DNA of 47,032 bases from Terriglobia bacterium (GCA_020073525.1 JAIQFA010000035.1:1-47032), one strand, 5' to 3'. Shown: positions 16,955 to 30,384, counted from the first letter of the stretch. Program-made: numbers and translations. The notes: generated by a model from the sequence alone, not told the origin.

Positions 16955-17558
16955 TCTGTTCCCAATGTTCATGAAGTTGACGGGTAAGAAGTGCCTAGTC
17001 GTGGGTGCGGGAAAAGTCGGCGAACCCAAGATCGGTGGGCTCATCGACACCGGCGCGCGCATTCACGTGGTTGCGATCGAAGCGAGCGACGCTGTTCGCG
17101 AATGGGCGCGCGCAGGGAAGATCGACCTGGAACTGCGAGCGTTCTCGCCGCACGACCTTGACGGAAAGTTTCTAGCGGTGGTCGCAACGGCTTCCGAGAG
17201 CCTGAATCGTCTGATTTATCGAGAGGCGCAGCAACGCAAGGTTCTGTGCAACGTGGTGGATGTTCCTGAGCTTTGCGATTTCTTCTATCCCTCTGTGGTG
17301 CGGCGCGGCGACCTGCAGATTGCAATTTCAACCGCTGGGCAGAGTCCATCGCTGGCGCAGAAACTTCGACAGCAATTGGAAAAGCAGTTTGGAGAGGGGT
17401 ACGCGCAGTGGGTTGCGGAACTCGGCGAAACCCGGCGACTCATTCTGGCCAGCGATCTCGATAAGGAACGCAAGTTGGAGTTGCTGCACTCATTGGCGAG
17501 CAGGGAAGCGTTCGAAGCGGCTCTGAAGGAAATTCCAGAATTGACGGCAAGACGATGA
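16944..17558 (+). CDS. Precorrin-2 dehydrogenase / sirohydrochlorin ferrochelatase
   Basis: 204 residues of the Met8/CysG N-terminal type. It oxidises precorrin-2 with NAD and may insert iron to complete siroheme, the cofactor of the preceding reductase. The NAD site is CLVVGAGKVGEPKIGGLIDTGA (residues 17 to about 38), followed by the typical VDVPELCDFFYPSVVRRGDLQIAISTAGQSP segment. GGAGGAG abuts the ATG at 16944, so GTG 16947 or ATG 16965 could be used instead. It overlaps the reductase by 11 bases and SUMT by 4 (ATGA). The C-terminal helical part is short but complete for a stand-alone enzyme. Confidence 0.92.
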   Translation: MVTNLFPMFMKLTGKKCLVVGAGKVGEPKIGGLIDTGARIHVVAIEASDAVREWARAGKIDLELRAFSPHDLDGKFLAVVATASESLNRLIYREAQQRKVLCNVVDVPELCDFFYPSVVRRGDLQIAISTAGQSPSLAQKLRQQLEKQFGEGYAQWVAELGETRRLILASDLDKERKLELLHSLASREAFEAALKEIPELTARR

Positions 17559-18418
17559 GCACGGAAAAGCGAGGGAGCATGAAGGGGAAAGTTTATCTGG
17601 TAGGCGCAGGGCCGGGCGATCCGGAGTTGCTGACGTTGAAGGCGCTCCGCCTGCTGCGAACTGCTGAGGCCGTGTTGCACGACGACCTGGTTTCTCCCGA
17701 GATACTGAAGCTGATTCCGGCGACGGCGCAGATTCACAATGTGGGCAAGCGATGCGGGAAAAAGAGAATTCTTCAGGGCGAGATCAACTACCTGATGGTC
17801 GCGTTGGCTGGTTCCGGGCTGCGCGTTGTCCGGCTGAAGGGGGGCGATCCGCTGATTTTTGGACGCGCCGGGGAAGAGCTCGAATTCCTCCGCGCAAACA
17901 GCATTCCTTTCGAGATCGTACCTGGCGTGACCTCGGCCATGGGTGCGGCGGCAACGGCACAGATTCCGCTGACGCATCGAAGGGCGTCTGACGCGCTTGT
18001 GCTCATCACCGCCCATCGGGCTTCTGAAAAAAACGCTACGGATTGGAGCAAGTTTGTCAGCAGTGGAGCGACGCTGGTGATTTATATGCCGGGACAGAAC
18101 TATTCGGATATTGCGAAGCGGCTGACTTCGGCCGGGCTGTCAGCCGACACACCCTGTGCCGTCATTTCGCGTGCCACCACCAAACATCAGCGGACGCATC
18201 GCACGACCGTCCTGGATTTGCATCGCGCGCCGCAACTCGCCTCCCCGACACTGCTGATCGTTGGCGAGGTCGTGCGCTTGACCGATCCCGCCGTCCTAGT
18301 GGAGGGGTTTGCGACGCCAGAGCTGTCGCCCGGCAAGGACAGCCGGCTTCCGGTGGCACTTTTCAACGACATTCCTAGCAGCAGTGCTGTGGGCACAGAT
18401 GAGGGGCCGATTTCGTGA
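17555..18418 (+). CDS. cobA: Uroporphyrinogen-III C-methyltransferase
   Basis: 287 residues. S-adenosylmethionine-dependent enzyme that makes precorrin-2, the siroheme precursor. Signature segments are VYLVGAGPGDPELLTLKA (near residues 13-30), HDDLVS, VRLKGGDPLIFGRAGEE and VPGVTSAMGAAATAQIPLTHR. It starts inside the previous stop (ATGA, 17555); ATG 17579 (MKGKVYLVG) is an alternative start. It lacks the uroporphyrinogen-III synthase domain found in some fusions. Its C-terminal tail of about 30 residues is poorly structured. The last bases overlap the next gene's GTG start. Confidence 0.94.
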   Translation: MSTEKRGSMKGKVYLVGAGPGDPELLTLKALRLLRTAEAVLHDDLVSPEILKLIPATAQIHNVGKRCGKKRILQGEINYLMVALAGSGLRVVRLKGGDPLIFGRAGEELEFLRANSIPFEIVPGVTSAMGAAATAQIPLTHRRASDALVLITAHRASEKNATDWSKFVSSGATLVIYMPGQNYSDIAKRLTSAGLSADTPCAVISRATTKHQRTHRTTVLDLHRAPQLASPTLLIVGEVVRLTDPAVLVEGFATPELSPGKDSRLPVALFNDIPSSSAVGTDEGPIS

Positions 18419-19131
18419 AAGACAAGATCGCAGAAGTGCAGATGACCGCAGAGAGTTGGAACCCGCAGAGGGTGCTGAGCTGGGCATTTGAAACCTTCGG
18501 CAACGATGTTGCCATCTCGTCGGCGTTTGGCGCCGAAGGTATGGTGCTGATCGATATGGCCTCCCGGATCCGCAAGGACTTCCGCCTGTTCACGATTGAC
18601 ACCGAATTTCTGTTTCCCGAAACGTACAACCTGATGGATCAGATTGAACAGAAGTATGAGATCAAGATCGAGAGAGTCTTTGCGCTACTCTCGCCCGAGG
18701 AGCAGGAGCGAGTTCACGGTGCGGCGCTATGGACGCGCGATCCCGACCAGTGCTGCAACCTGCGAAAGATTGAGCCGCTGCGGCGCAAGTTAAGCGAGCT
18801 CAGTGCTTGGATTACCAGCATCCGGCGCGATCAAACTTCGTTCCGCAGGAGTGCCGGCAAGGTCGAGTGGGATGCCAAATTTGGGCTGGTAAAAATCAAT
18901 CCAATCGCCGACTGGACCTCGAAACAAGTCTGGCGGTATCTCATGGAGCACGGCGTGCCCTACAACGCGCTGCATGATCAAAATTATCCGAGCATTGGTT
19001 GCACGCATTGCACGCGTGCCATCCGGCCCGGCGAGGATCCTCGAGCCGGACGCTGGCCCGGCATGAGCAAAACCGAGTGCGGGCTGCACGTCATCGAGCC
19101 ACTGCAGCCATCGCCGGGAGTGGATGCATAG
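18415..19131 (+). CDS. cysH: Adenylyl-sulfate (APS) reductase, thioredoxin-type
   Basis: 238 residues from a GTG at 18415 that overlaps the cobA stop (GTGA). It reduces adenylyl sulfate to sulfite and AMP with thioredoxin electrons. The cysteine pairs that bind the [4Fe-4S] cluster in APS-specific enzymes are present (Cys113-Cys114 in DQCCNLRK; Cys196 and Cys199 in GCTHCTR), so APS rather than PAPS is the expected substrate. The catalytic cysteine is in TECGLH (Cys222). It supplies sulfite to the operon's first enzyme. No sulfate permease or ATP sulfurylase gene is in the window. Confidence 0.95.
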   Translation: MKDKIAEVQMTAESWNPQRVLSWAFETFGNDVAISSAFGAEGMVLIDMASRIRKDFRLFTIDTEFLFPETYNLMDQIEQKYEIKIERVFALLSPEEQERVHGAALWTRDPDQCCNLRKIEPLRRKLSELSAWITSIRRDQTSFRRSAGKVEWDAKFGLVKINPIADWTSKQVWRYLMEHGVPYNALHDQNYPSIGCTHCTRAIRPGEDPRAGRWPGMSKTECGLHVIEPLQPSPGVDA

Positions 19132-19295
19132 CGGCCTCTGCTTCGCCGCGATCGCCAGTTCCAATTGTTTCTGTCCGGTGAGTGGCACTTATCTCTGATA
19201 GGATCACATGTCTCAACTCTTGCGACCGCGTGATGTTGCTGCGCGTGTCCTGCCAATCCGGAAACGCGTGCGGCGACAGAGATGATCAGACCACC

Positions 19296-20288
19296 ATGAT
19301 TCTTGCCGGAGATATTGGCGGCACAAAGTCGAATCTTGGATTGTTTGTCCAGCGGGGAAACACGCTGCATGGTGTCTTCCAGCGCCGTCTTGCAACCCGC
19401 GACTATGCCGGGTTCGAGGATCTGATCGAAGTTTTTCTTCAGCAAGCCAGAACAGAAGATAAGAATGTGAATCGCACAGCGATTGAAGCCGCTGGTTTCG
19501 GGGTGGCAGGCGTTGTAACTGGCGGCCGGCACTATTCTGAAAATCTGCCTTGGATTCTCGACGTTTCGGATCTCGCTCGAGGCTTGAAACTCAAGAACAT
19601 ACAATTGCTGAACGACCTGGCTGCCACGGCGTTGAGTCTCAATCGGTTGTCCTCGGCTGACTTGGTAATCCTCAATCCTGGGACACCTGTAACTAACGCG
19701 ACGCAAGGCGTGATTGCGGCGGGAACCGGGCTGGGAGAGGCCCTTCTGTTCTGGAATGGCAACAAATATCAGGTGGCGCCCGCTGAAGGAGGAATGGCGG
19801 ACTTTGCGCCACGAACCGAGCGGGAAATTCAACTGCTCGAGCATTTGCGAAAGCAGTTACCTCATGTATGTTGCGAGGAGATTGTCTCAGGCCGCGGTTT
19901 TCGTCGGATTCACGAATTCCTGAACCCGTCGGTGCGGCACGAATCGTTCGAATCTCCCGGCGCCAATGCAGCGGGTGAGATCACGCAGCTGGGGCTGGCA
20001 AAATCCTGTGCCGTTTGTGCTGAGACGCTGGACTTCTGGACGGAAATATTTGCTGGAGTAACCGGCAATTTTGCTCTACAAACCATGGCGCTTGGCGGCG
20101 TCTTTATTGCGGGGGGCATCGCGGTAAAAATCCTGCCCAAACTTCAAGGTGATACCTTCTTTAAGTCTTTCTGTGGCGTGGGGAAACTTGCGCCGGTGCT
20201 GGCGCGTGTCCCAATAGCGGTCGTTGTGAATGAGGATGCGCCGATGTTGGGGGCTGCGTATGAAGCGCTGAGCCACTCGCAGCCCTAA
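19296..20288 (+). CDS. glk: Glucokinase
   Basis: 330 residues from ATG 19296 (MILAGDIGGTKSNLGLF), the family's usual N-terminus; the frame is open further upstream to 19182, but those residues are not glucokinase-like. The phosphate-binding loop DIGGTKS, the segment LLNDLAATALSL, the AAGTGLGEALLFW loop, and ALGGVFIAGGIAVKIL near the end mark the Glk family of ATP:glucose phosphotransferases. It is separated from cysH by about 160 bases, so it is a separate unit. A sugar porter follows, which suggests uptake and phosphorylation of a hexose. No good ribosome site is visible. Confidence 0.92.
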   Translation: MILAGDIGGTKSNLGLFVQRGNTLHGVFQRRLATRDYAGFEDLIEVFLQQARTEDKNVNRTAIEAAGFGVAGVVTGGRHYSENLPWILDVSDLARGLKLKNIQLLNDLAATALSLNRLSSADLVILNPGTPVTNATQGVIAAGTGLGEALLFWNGNKYQVAPAEGGMADFAPRTEREIQLLEHLRKQLPHVCCEEIVSGRGFRRIHEFLNPSVRHESFESPGANAAGEITQLGLAKSCAVCAETLDFWTEIFAGVTGNFALQTMALGGVFIAGGIAVKILPKLQGDTFFKSFCGVGKLAPVLARVPIAVVVNEDAPMLGAAYEALSHSQP

Positions 20289-20299
20289 GTTGGTTGCTC

Positions 20300-20364
20300 C
20301 GTGAAACCCTGTGTACCCTGTGGTTGAAAAAGATCTCGAACCACAGGGTACACAGAGGTACACG
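20300..20364. repeat. Palindromic element related to the one at 6523
   Basis: The perfect inverted arms CTGTGTACCCTGTGGTT (20309-20325) and AACCACAGGGTACACAG (20339-20355) surround a 13-base spacer, and symmetry continues imperfectly outward. The right arm contains three 10-base units (ACCACAGGGT, ACACAGAGGT, ACACGGGGGT). Arm length, intergenic site and ACCAC start resemble the 6523-6606 element, so both probably belong to one dispersed family. Confidence 0.75.
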
Positions 20365-20407
20365 GGGGTAAGATCGGTTTCTTGAGGTCGAAGGGGTTGG
20401 CTACGCA

Positions 20408-22198
20408 ATGAGCGACGAAAAAGCTGGCTACAATCGTTTCCTCCTGCTGGTCGCAGGTCTGGGCGGATTGCTGTACGGCGTGGATGTTGGAATCATTGCC
20501 GGGGCTTTGCCTTATCTGCAGGCCACCTCCGGGTTCAACGCGGGTCAACTTTCTAACGTCGTTGCCGCCGTGCTCCTCGGCAGCGTGATTTCGACCCTGT
20601 TTGCGGGCGCTTTGGCAGATTGGATCGGGCGCAAGCCGCTGATGATGCTCAGCGGACTGCTGTTTGTTTTCAGCATTCCAACGATTGCGCTCGCGCATGG
20701 TTACGGGCCGTTGGTCCTTGGCCGCCTCTTGCAAGGCATCAGTGCCGGACTGATCGGCGTGGTGGTCCCGCTCTATCTGGCGGAATGTCTCGCGGCATCG
20801 AGCCGTGGTAAGGGAACGGGAATTTTCCAATGGCTGCTGACGCTTGGTATCGTGACTGCGGCTATTGTCGGCATGTACTTCAGCTTTCGCGTGGAAGAGG
20901 TATCTAAGCTGGGCGATCCCGCCAGACTCTTTGCCTTCAAAGATACGGCTTGGCGCAGCATTTTCTGGGTTTCGCTGCCACCCGGCATTTTGTTTGTGAT
21001 CGGCAGCCTCATGGTGTCCGAGTCTCCACGTTGGTTGTTTCGGCGCGGGAAAAGAGATGCCGCATACGCCGCGCTCTTGCGCTCGCGCGCCACTGAGCAA
21101 GCGGACACCGAGCTGGCGGAAATGGAGCAGGCGGCTGCGGCTGAGAAAGCCAAGAATTCAACTGGAGCGCAGACTCGGGAATCGCTTCTGCGTCGCAAGT
21201 ACGTGATCCCGTTTGTTCTGGCCTGCGTCATTCTTGCCTGTAATCAGGCGACCGGCATCAACTCCATCATCGGCTACAACACGAACATTCTGCTGCAAAG
21301 CGGACTGTCCGATGTCCAGGCACATTGGGGTTACGTTCTCTTCACGATCGTAAATTTCCTGATGACCATCGGCGGCGTTTTGCTGGTAGACCGCAAGGGA
21401 CGCAAGTTCCTGCTGTCGGTTGGCAGTGCCGGCATTATTGTTTCGCTCCTCTGCACCGGCATGCTATTTCGTCGGACGGAGAGCTTCCGTGTCGATTCTC
21501 GCGACGTGGTTCAGTCCATGGTCGGCACCGCTCAGAAGGTTACGTTGCAGTACGACGAGAACACGGCAAATACGCTCCTTGCTGCGGAGGGGGGCGCCGG
21601 TGATGCGATTCGCAAGCGAGCCACGTCGCTGGTTGTCATCTATTCGTATGGAGACTTTCGCGCCGCGACGAAGGTTGCGCGCTCTGACGACAAGGCCGCC
21701 GCCCCAATTGAGATTACGCGGGAAAGCTGCGTGCCTCCTAATAAAGTCGTCGCGTTTTTTTCGAATCCGTTCAGCGATCTTGAGGCCGCGCGCAACGCGC
21801 CCTTACATATTGACAATGCACTGATTACTCCGGTGCCGACCGCTCACAATGGCTGGCTGGTGGCTATTACACTCTTCGTTTTCATGGCGTTTTTCGCCAT
21901 CGGTCCGGGAGTATGCGTGTGGCTGGCGCTATCGGAGTTGATGCCAACCCGGATTCGCTCCAACGGCATGAGCATTGCGCTTCTGATCAACCAGGCGGTC
22001 TCAACAACGATTGCCGCCATGTTCCTGCCGACCGTCGGCAAGCATGGTTACTCGACGATGTTTTTTGGCTTTGCCGCCTGCACGGTGATCTACTTCATCA
22101 CCGCCGCAGTCTTCCTGCCGGAAACGAAAGGGAAGACTCTGGAAGAAATCGAAGCGCATTTTGAGGGGGCGGCGAGAAAAGTTCTGCCAACTGCGTGA
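20408..22198 (+). CDS. Sugar porter family MFS transporter with a large extracytoplasmic insertion
   Basis: 596 residues in the inner membrane. The sugar-porter signatures are present: DWIGRKPLMM after TM2, PLYLAECLAASSRGKGTG, PESPR-like SESPRWLF, the sugar-site QATGINSIIGYN, DRKGRKF and the C-terminal FLPETKGKTLEEIE. It should import a sugar, probably with protons. Between TM9 and TM10 (residues about 354-482) it carries roughly 130 extra residues of soluble, mixed sequence, where ordinary porters have a short loop; this part faces the periplasm. Its neighbour is glucokinase. The exact sugar cannot be told. Confidence 0.9.
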   Translation: MSDEKAGYNRFLLLVAGLGGLLYGVDVGIIAGALPYLQATSGFNAGQLSNVVAAVLLGSVISTLFAGALADWIGRKPLMMLSGLLFVFSIPTIALAHGYGPLVLGRLLQGISAGLIGVVVPLYLAECLAASSRGKGTGIFQWLLTLGIVTAAIVGMYFSFRVEEVSKLGDPARLFAFKDTAWRSIFWVSLPPGILFVIGSLMVSESPRWLFRRGKRDAAYAALLRSRATEQADTELAEMEQAAAAEKAKNSTGAQTRESLLRRKYVIPFVLACVILACNQATGINSIIGYNTNILLQSGLSDVQAHWGYVLFTIVNFLMTIGGVLLVDRKGRKFLLSVGSAGIIVSLLCTGMLFRRTESFRVDSRDVVQSMVGTAQKVTLQYDENTANTLLAAEGGAGDAIRKRATSLVVIYSYGDFRAATKVARSDDKAAAPIEITRESCVPPNKVVAFFSNPFSDLEAARNAPLHIDNALITPVPTAHNGWLVAITLFVFMAFFAIGPGVCVWLALSELMPTRIRSNGMSIALLINQAVSTTIAAMFLPTVGKHGYSTMFFGFAACTVIYFITAAVFLPETKGKTLEEIEAHFEGAARKVLPTA

Positions 22199-22231
22199 GC
22201 CGTGCAATGTGCCAATTGCGGAGCGTTTTTT

Positions 22232-22372
22232 CTACAGACGATTCTTCAGAATGCGTTCTATGTCCCTGTGGCCGTGAAGAATCGAAACAACTTGCAACGG
22301 CCTCGTCTCCGGTCGGTAGACGATAAGGTATGAGTAGACCGGAAAGAACTTCACCATTTCATTCGTCAAATC
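22232..22372 (-). pseudogene. ParE/RelE-type toxin, C-terminal remnant
   Basis: 47 codons including TAG (22234-22232) read DLTNEMVKFFPVYSYLIVYR then PETRPLQVVSILHGHRDIER, the typical second half of a ParE-like ribosome- or gyrase-targeting toxin. The first ~50 residues, with the start codon and N-terminal helices, are missing. The frame is entered directly from the end of the antitoxin gene, which it overlaps by seven bases. A deletion joining the antitoxin end to the middle of the toxin explains the arrangement. Confidence 0.75.
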
Positions 22373-22596
22373 GCGTCCAGGCGGTCTTCCGGAATTCCTT
22401 CGCCCCGATCGAGTTGCTCAATCCCTCGACGAATCTTTGCGTTGTTCGCTTCCCGGTTTTCCAAAAGCCAGCGATCTTGTTCCTCTTGAGTTTCAAGCAG
22501 GCGGAGCAACACCTCCTCGACACTGCTGGAACCGGTTGCTTGGATCTGCCTCTGGATTCTTGCTTGAAGGGCTGCGTCGCGGATCTCGATGTTCAT
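22366..22596 (-). CDS. ParD-like antitoxin
   Basis: 76 residues (MNIEIRDAALQARIQRQIQA ... IRRGIEQLDRGEGIPEDRLDAI). It resembles the antitoxins that pair with ParE: an N-terminal DNA-binding part and a C-terminal RRGIEQLDRGEGIPEDRL segment that normally wraps the toxin. Relatives usually continue a few residues past this point (a typical ending is LDAYLA-like), so the last residues were probably lost with the toxin's 5' half. It may still repress its own promoter. Confidence 0.72.
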   Translation of the reverse strand: MNIEIRDAALQARIQRQIQATGSSSVEEVLLRLLETQEEQDRWLLENREANNAKIRRGIEQLDRGEGIPEDRLDAI

Positions 22597-22668
22597 CCCT
22601 AGTCCTGCATCCGGTAGTTCCGCCCTCTTCGCATCCTAGCTGACGGGCCAGAAATGTCAACATTAGGT

Positions 22669-23676
22669 TCAGCCGTTTGCCAATACGTGCTGCAGTCCCT
22701 TGACAGCTTTCATGTACTGGGCGCGTTCAAAGGCTCCGGGATCGGGGCAACGGAGTTGGCTCATGCTGCCTTGCATCTGTTTCACAGATTCGTATTCGTG
22801 ATCTTCCATCCACTGCCGAACGCCTTCCTCTACATGACGAAGGTGCCCGATGCCATGGCGCAATAGCGCAGAGCACAGCATGGTCACGTCGGCGCCAACC
22901 ATGAGCAACTTGATTACGTCCTCGGGGGCATACACGCCGCTGGTAGCCGCCAGGTTGGCCCGGACGTGGCCGTAGAGAATGCCGATCCAAGTCAGGGGGA
23001 GTCGTAGCTCCTGCGGGCTGCTGAGCAGCACGCTCGGTTTGATTTCCAATTCTTCCAGGTCGATATCGGGTTGGTAAAAGCGGTTGAATAGCACCAGGCC
23101 GTCTGTGCCAAGTTGGTCGAGCCTCTTCGCCATATTCGCGAAATTGCTGAAAAACGGGCTGAGCTTGGCCGCTACCGGAATATGGACCGAAATCTTCACT
23201 TCCCGGAGAATGTCGGCATAGATCCTCTCTATCTCGGAGCCAAGGATCTCAGTGTTGGTCGGCAAGAAGTAGATGTTGCACTCGATGGCATCGGCTCCAG
23301 CCTGCTCGACCTGCTTGGCGTACCTGGCCCACCCGCCCAGCGTTGTTCCGTTAAGGCTGGCGATAATCGGAACGTCGACCGCGTCTTTGGCTTTGCGAAT
23401 GTGATTGAGATAGCCCTCGGGTCCAACGTGGAACTCGCTGGATTGGGGAAAGTAAGAAATCGATTCGGGAGAACTTTCCGTGCCGACGTTGAGATAGTGC
23501 TCAAACTCGACGCCTTCCTGACGCAGCTGCTCCTCGAAGAGGGAATAGAGCACGACAGCCGAAGCGCCGGCATCTTCGAGGGCACGGATTCCGCCGATCT
23601 CCTGGGAGAGCGGGGATGCGGAGGCAACCAACGGCGTGCGCAACTGCAGGCCAAGATACTTCGTGTTTAGATCCAT
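22669..23676 (-). CDS. Dihydroorotate dehydrogenase-like flavoprotein next to PFOR
   Basis: 335 residues, TIM-barrel flavoprotein of the PyrD family (MDLNTKYLGLQLRTPLVASA; IIASLNGTTLGGWARYAKQV; GADAIECNIYF; the late LLMVGADVTMLCSALLRHG). It lies 40 bases downstream of the PFOR gene on the same strand, a pairing seen in many anaerobes. The window has no pyrimidine genes around it, so a role other than pyrimidine synthesis is likely, perhaps in electron transfer with PFOR. The substrate is unknown. The start ATG 23676 is followed by the conserved N-terminus. Confidence 0.87.
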   Translation of the reverse strand: MDLNTKYLGLQLRTPLVASASPLSQEIGGIRALEDAGASAVVLYSLFEEQLRQEGVEFEHYLNVGTESSPESISYFPQSSEFHVGPEGYLNHIRKAKDAVDVPIIASLNGTTLGGWARYAKQVEQAGADAIECNIYFLPTNTEILGSEIERIYADILREVKISVHIPVAAKLSPFFSNFANMAKRLDQLGTDGLVLFNRFYQPDIDLEELEIKPSVLLSSPQELRLPLTWIGILYGHVRANLAATSGVYAPEDVIKLLMVGADVTMLCSALLRHGIGHLRHVEEGVRQWMEDHEYESVKQMQGSMSQLRCPDPGAFERAQYMKAVKGLQHVLANG

Positions 23677-23716
23677 GATGTTCCCTTCCTATGGTGTGTC
23701 CTGTCGGCCGTGATCG

Positions 23717-27331
<3,615 letters not shown>

Positions 27332-27438
27332 GACATCCCCTTCTGGACTTCTCTGGAGCCCCTGCCGTTCTGAGGGAACGGACACATAAAGCATGCCGGA
27401 TCAAGGTGATATTGTCGGGAACGTGGCGCACACGGGCG

Positions 27439-27454
27439 TGTGATCGGGGTCACA
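27439..27454. promoter_or_regulatory. Crp/Fnr-type operator upstream of nifJ
   Basis: TGTGATCGGGGTCACA matches TGTGA-N6-TCACA at all ten conserved positions. Its centre is 27446.5. A possible minus-strand -10 (GACAAT, 27417-27412) would start transcription near 27405, which puts the site at about -41.5, the class II activator position. Two related sites lie in this window. Confidence 0.75.
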
Positions 27455-27517
27455 AAGAGGAAAAAAGAGGAAATTGGAGAAGTTCGATTTCTTACCAGGT
27501 CTAATATCCGGAATTGC

Positions 27518-30268
27518 TCACAGTTCCAGGAAAGCCTGCACCGAACTGAGATCTTCGCCAGCGCGAACCCGAAAGCCAATGCGCTTCATGATGACCTGCA
27601 TCGCTATGTTGTCAGGCAACATTTCCGCGTGGACTTCGCTTAATTTCTCATCCCGGGCAATCTGGACGACACGGCGCAGTAACTCGTATCCCAAGCCCAG
27701 ATTTTGATATTGATCTGAGACCAGCACGGCGACTTCGGCTTCATTCTTGCCGTGAAGTTTATTAATTCGTCCAACGGCCATGATCTGGCGTTCACCTGTG
27801 TCGGGATCGGTGCGCTCGGCGACCAGGGCCATTTCGCGATCGTAGTCGCCGAAACAGATCCGCAGCAGCCGCTCATGGGCGATGCGGCGGCTCAGGCTGA
27901 GGGTGCAGAAGTAGCGCAAATAGACGCTGCGATCGGAGAGTGTCTCATGAAACTTCACCAGCAGCGGTTCGTCTTCCGGGCGGATGGGACGGATCGTAAC
28001 CGGTTTTCCGTTCTTCATGGTCCAGTTGGAAACATACTGCAGGGGATAGGGACGGATGGCCGGCTTGGGCAACTGCTCGGGGGTGACCTCGGTCCCGTGC
28101 AACACGATTCTGGCATCGAGGGCGAGCAGGCGCTCCGGAGAAGCGAGCAGCGGATTGATGTCAATTTCCTTGATCCAGCGCTGTTCGAGCACGAGCTGAC
28201 TGAAGCGGACTAACAGCTGCTCCAGAGCCGCCATGTCGACCGGTTTGCGCCCGCGGACACCTTTCAGCGCGGTGAAAATTCGAGTCTGCTCCATCATTCT
28301 CTGCGCGAGCGTGGTGTTCAGTGGTGGAAGCGCCAGGGCGCGGTCGCGATAGACTTCGACCAACTGGCCTCCGGAACCGAACAGGATGACGGGTCCAAAC
28401 TGTGGATCCACGCTGCTGCCGATGATTAGTTCGTAGCCATCGAACTGCACCATGGGCTGCACCGTCACGCCGGAGAATTGGTCAGCGCCGGCCTTTTCCG
28501 TGACGGAAGACTTGATGGCGCGATAGGCAGAGCGGACCGCTGTTGCATCCTGCAAGTTCAGTTTGACTCCGCCAACATCCGTCTTGTGCGTGATGGTTTC
28601 GGAAAGGACTTTCAGCACAACCGGGAAGCCAAATTGCGCGGCGATGGTCGCCGCATCGTCTTCGCTGGCCGCGGAGCGCGTCTCGTTCGTAGGAATGCCG
28701 TAGAGCGACAGTAGCCGCTTCGATTCCAATTCAGTGAGCAGAACGCGCCCGTTCTTTCGTGCATTCTGAATGATCTGCTCGACCTGTCGGCGGGATGCGC
28801 TCTCCATCTCAGACTGGTCAGCCAGCGTCGGAGTCTCGTAGAGTCCGCGCAGGTTGTAGGTGTAGCGCCACATATAGGTGAAAGCCCGCGCGGCAGTGTC
28901 GGGATAGGGAAAGGTTGGAATGCCCCCCGCATTCAGGGCAGCCTCGCCGGCGGCAACGCTGTTGCCTCCCATCCAGCTGGCAAGCACGGGCTTGCCTCCT
29001 TTGGCATAAGCTTTCATGCGCTCCGCAACCTGCAAAGGATCCGCCATGGCTTGCGGAACAAGGATGACCAGGAGCCCATCGCTGTTCGCGTCCTGGGAAG
29101 CAATTTCGAGGGCGCGAGCAAAGCGTTCGGAGTCAGTATCGGCGAGAACATCAATGGGATTGCCATGACTCCAGTGGGCTGGGAGGAACTCATCCAGCCG
29201 CTGCACAGTCTCTGGGGAAAGCTCGGCCAGCTCTCCGCCATTGGCCACCAGTGAGTCCGTGGCCAAGACCGCGGGACCGCCGGCATTGGTCAGGATCGTA
29301 AGCCGCGGGCCCTTGGGACGGGGCTGCTTACTGAGCACTTCCGCCATATAGAACAGATCCGCAATGTTGTGTACCCGCAGAACTCCGGAACGGCGGAAGG
29401 CTGCATCCAGCACTTCGTCGCTGCCCGCGAGCGCGCCAGTGTGCGATGCCGCGGCGCGTGCGGCCGCTTCTGAGCGGCCGGCTTTGATCACGATGATCGG
29501 CTTGGTGAGGGCGACTTCACGGGCCGCGGAGAGGAATGACCGCGCATTTCCCACGGATTCCATGTAGATCAGGATGCTCTTGGTGTGCGGGTCGTCGCCA
29601 AAGTAGTAGATCAAATCACCCCAACCCACATCCAGCATCGAACCGGTAGAAACGATGGCGCTGAATCCTACTTGTTCGCGGGCGCTCCAGTCGAGGATCG
29701 CGACCTGAAGCGCTCCACTCTGACTCAAGAACGCGACATTACCAGCCTTCGGTGGTTCTTTTACGAAAGTGGCATTCAGCCCGATCGCCGGGTTCATAAT
29801 GCCCAGGCAGTTGGGACCCATCAGGCGAATGGAACTGCGCCGTACGTGCTCTTGAATCTGTTGTTCGAGGGCAGCGCCTTCCGCGCCGCGTTCCCGGAAT
29901 CCGGCAGAAATCACGATCGCGGACCCGACGCCGGCATCCACGCACTCTCCAATGATCTGCGGGACGGTTGCCGCCGGGGTGGCAACGATTGCCAAGTCCA
30001 CCCGACCGGGAATGTCACGGATGCTCCCGTAGGTTTTGAGCCCGAGCACCTCCGGATGCTTGGCGTTGACGGCATACACTTTTCCGTGAAATCCGCCGTG
30101 CAGCAGGTTTTCGAGAACTGCCCGGCCTACGGTGGCGGGGCGACTGGTCGCTCCGATGACCGCCACAGACTTGGGAGCGAACATCGCGTCCAGTCCATAC
30201 ATTTCCCGGGATGTCGATTTCTCTTCGTGCGGCGATCGTTGCAGGAGGTCAGCCTCGGTCGAACTCAT
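27518..30268 (-). CDS. ADP-forming acyl-CoA synthetase fused to GNAT acetyltransferase
   Basis: 916 residues: CoA-binding domain ([20 protein letters not shown] from residue 29), succinyl-CoA-ligase-like domain, ATP-grasp domain (about 480-700), and a C-terminal GNAT domain from about 750 ([20 protein letters not shown]). The synthetase half keeps the phosphorylated His in [10 protein letters not shown] (His276), so it may make ATP from acetyl-CoA. The same architecture is found in Pat/PatZ protein lysine acetyltransferases, in which (from memory) the enterobacterial synthetase half lacks this His. It lies about 185 bases upstream of nifJ on the same strand, consistent with pyruvate to acetate energy conservation or with acetylation control. 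Confidence 0.92.
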   Translation of the reverse strand: MSSTEADLLQRSPHEEKSTSREMYGLDAMFAPKSVAVIGATSRPATVGRAVLENLLHGGFHGKVYAVNAKHPEVLGLKTYGSIRDIPGRVDLAIVATPAATVPQIIGECVDAGVGSAIVISAGFRERGAEGAALEQQIQEHVRRSSIRLMGPNCLGIMNPAIGLNATFVKEPPKAGNVAFLSQSGALQVAILDWSAREQVGFSAIVSTGSMLDVGWGDLIYYFGDDPHTKSILIYMESVGNARSFLSAAREVALTKPIIVIKAGRSEAAARAAASHTGALAGSDEVLDAAFRRSGVLRVHNIADLFYMAEVLSKQPRPKGPRLTILTNAGGPAVLATDSLVANGGELAELSPETVQRLDEFLPAHWSHGNPIDVLADTDSERFARALEIASQDANSDGLLVILVPQAMADPLQVAERMKAYAKGGKPVLASWMGGNSVAAGEAALNAGGIPTFPYPDTAARAFTYMWRYTYNLRGLYETPTLADQSEMESASRRQVEQIIQNARKNGRVLLTELESKRLLSLYGIPTNETRSAASEDDAATIAAQFGFPVVLKVLSETITHKTDVGGVKLNLQDATAVRSAYRAIKSSVTEKAGADQFSGVTVQPMVQFDGYELIIGSSVDPQFGPVILFGSGGQLVEVYRDRALALPPLNTTLAQRMMEQTRIFTALKGVRGRKPVDMAALEQLLVRFSQLVLEQRWIKEIDINPLLASPERLLALDARIVLHGTEVTPEQLPKPAIRPYPLQYVSNWTMKNGKPVTIRPIRPEDEPLLVKFHETLSDRSVYLRYFCTLSLSRRIAHERLLRICFGDYDREMALVAERTDPDTGERQIMAVGRINKLHGKNEAEVAVLVSDQYQNLGLGYELLRRVVQIARDEKLSEVHAEMLPDNIAMQVIMKRIGFRVRAGEDLSSVQAFLEL

Positions 30269-30384
30269 AAAAATCCCTCATCCCTCAATCTTGCCACGGC
30301 GGAAAGCCGCCGCCTCGGTGAAACCTCACGGGTGAATGTACAGGGCTGGTTAACATCCCAAGGCTTCAGTTTTCGCGATGACCC

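Noticed and set aside
22204..22236. Short hairpin with a T-run after the sugar porter gene
   Set aside because: The stem has only 5 bp with a mostly A/T composition and is separated from the T-run by six bases, so it is not a convincing terminator.
30297..30312. CGGCGG-AAAG-CCGCCG hairpin upstream of the acyl-CoA synthetase
   Set aside because: It is a perfect but short stem with no T-run; no function can be supported.
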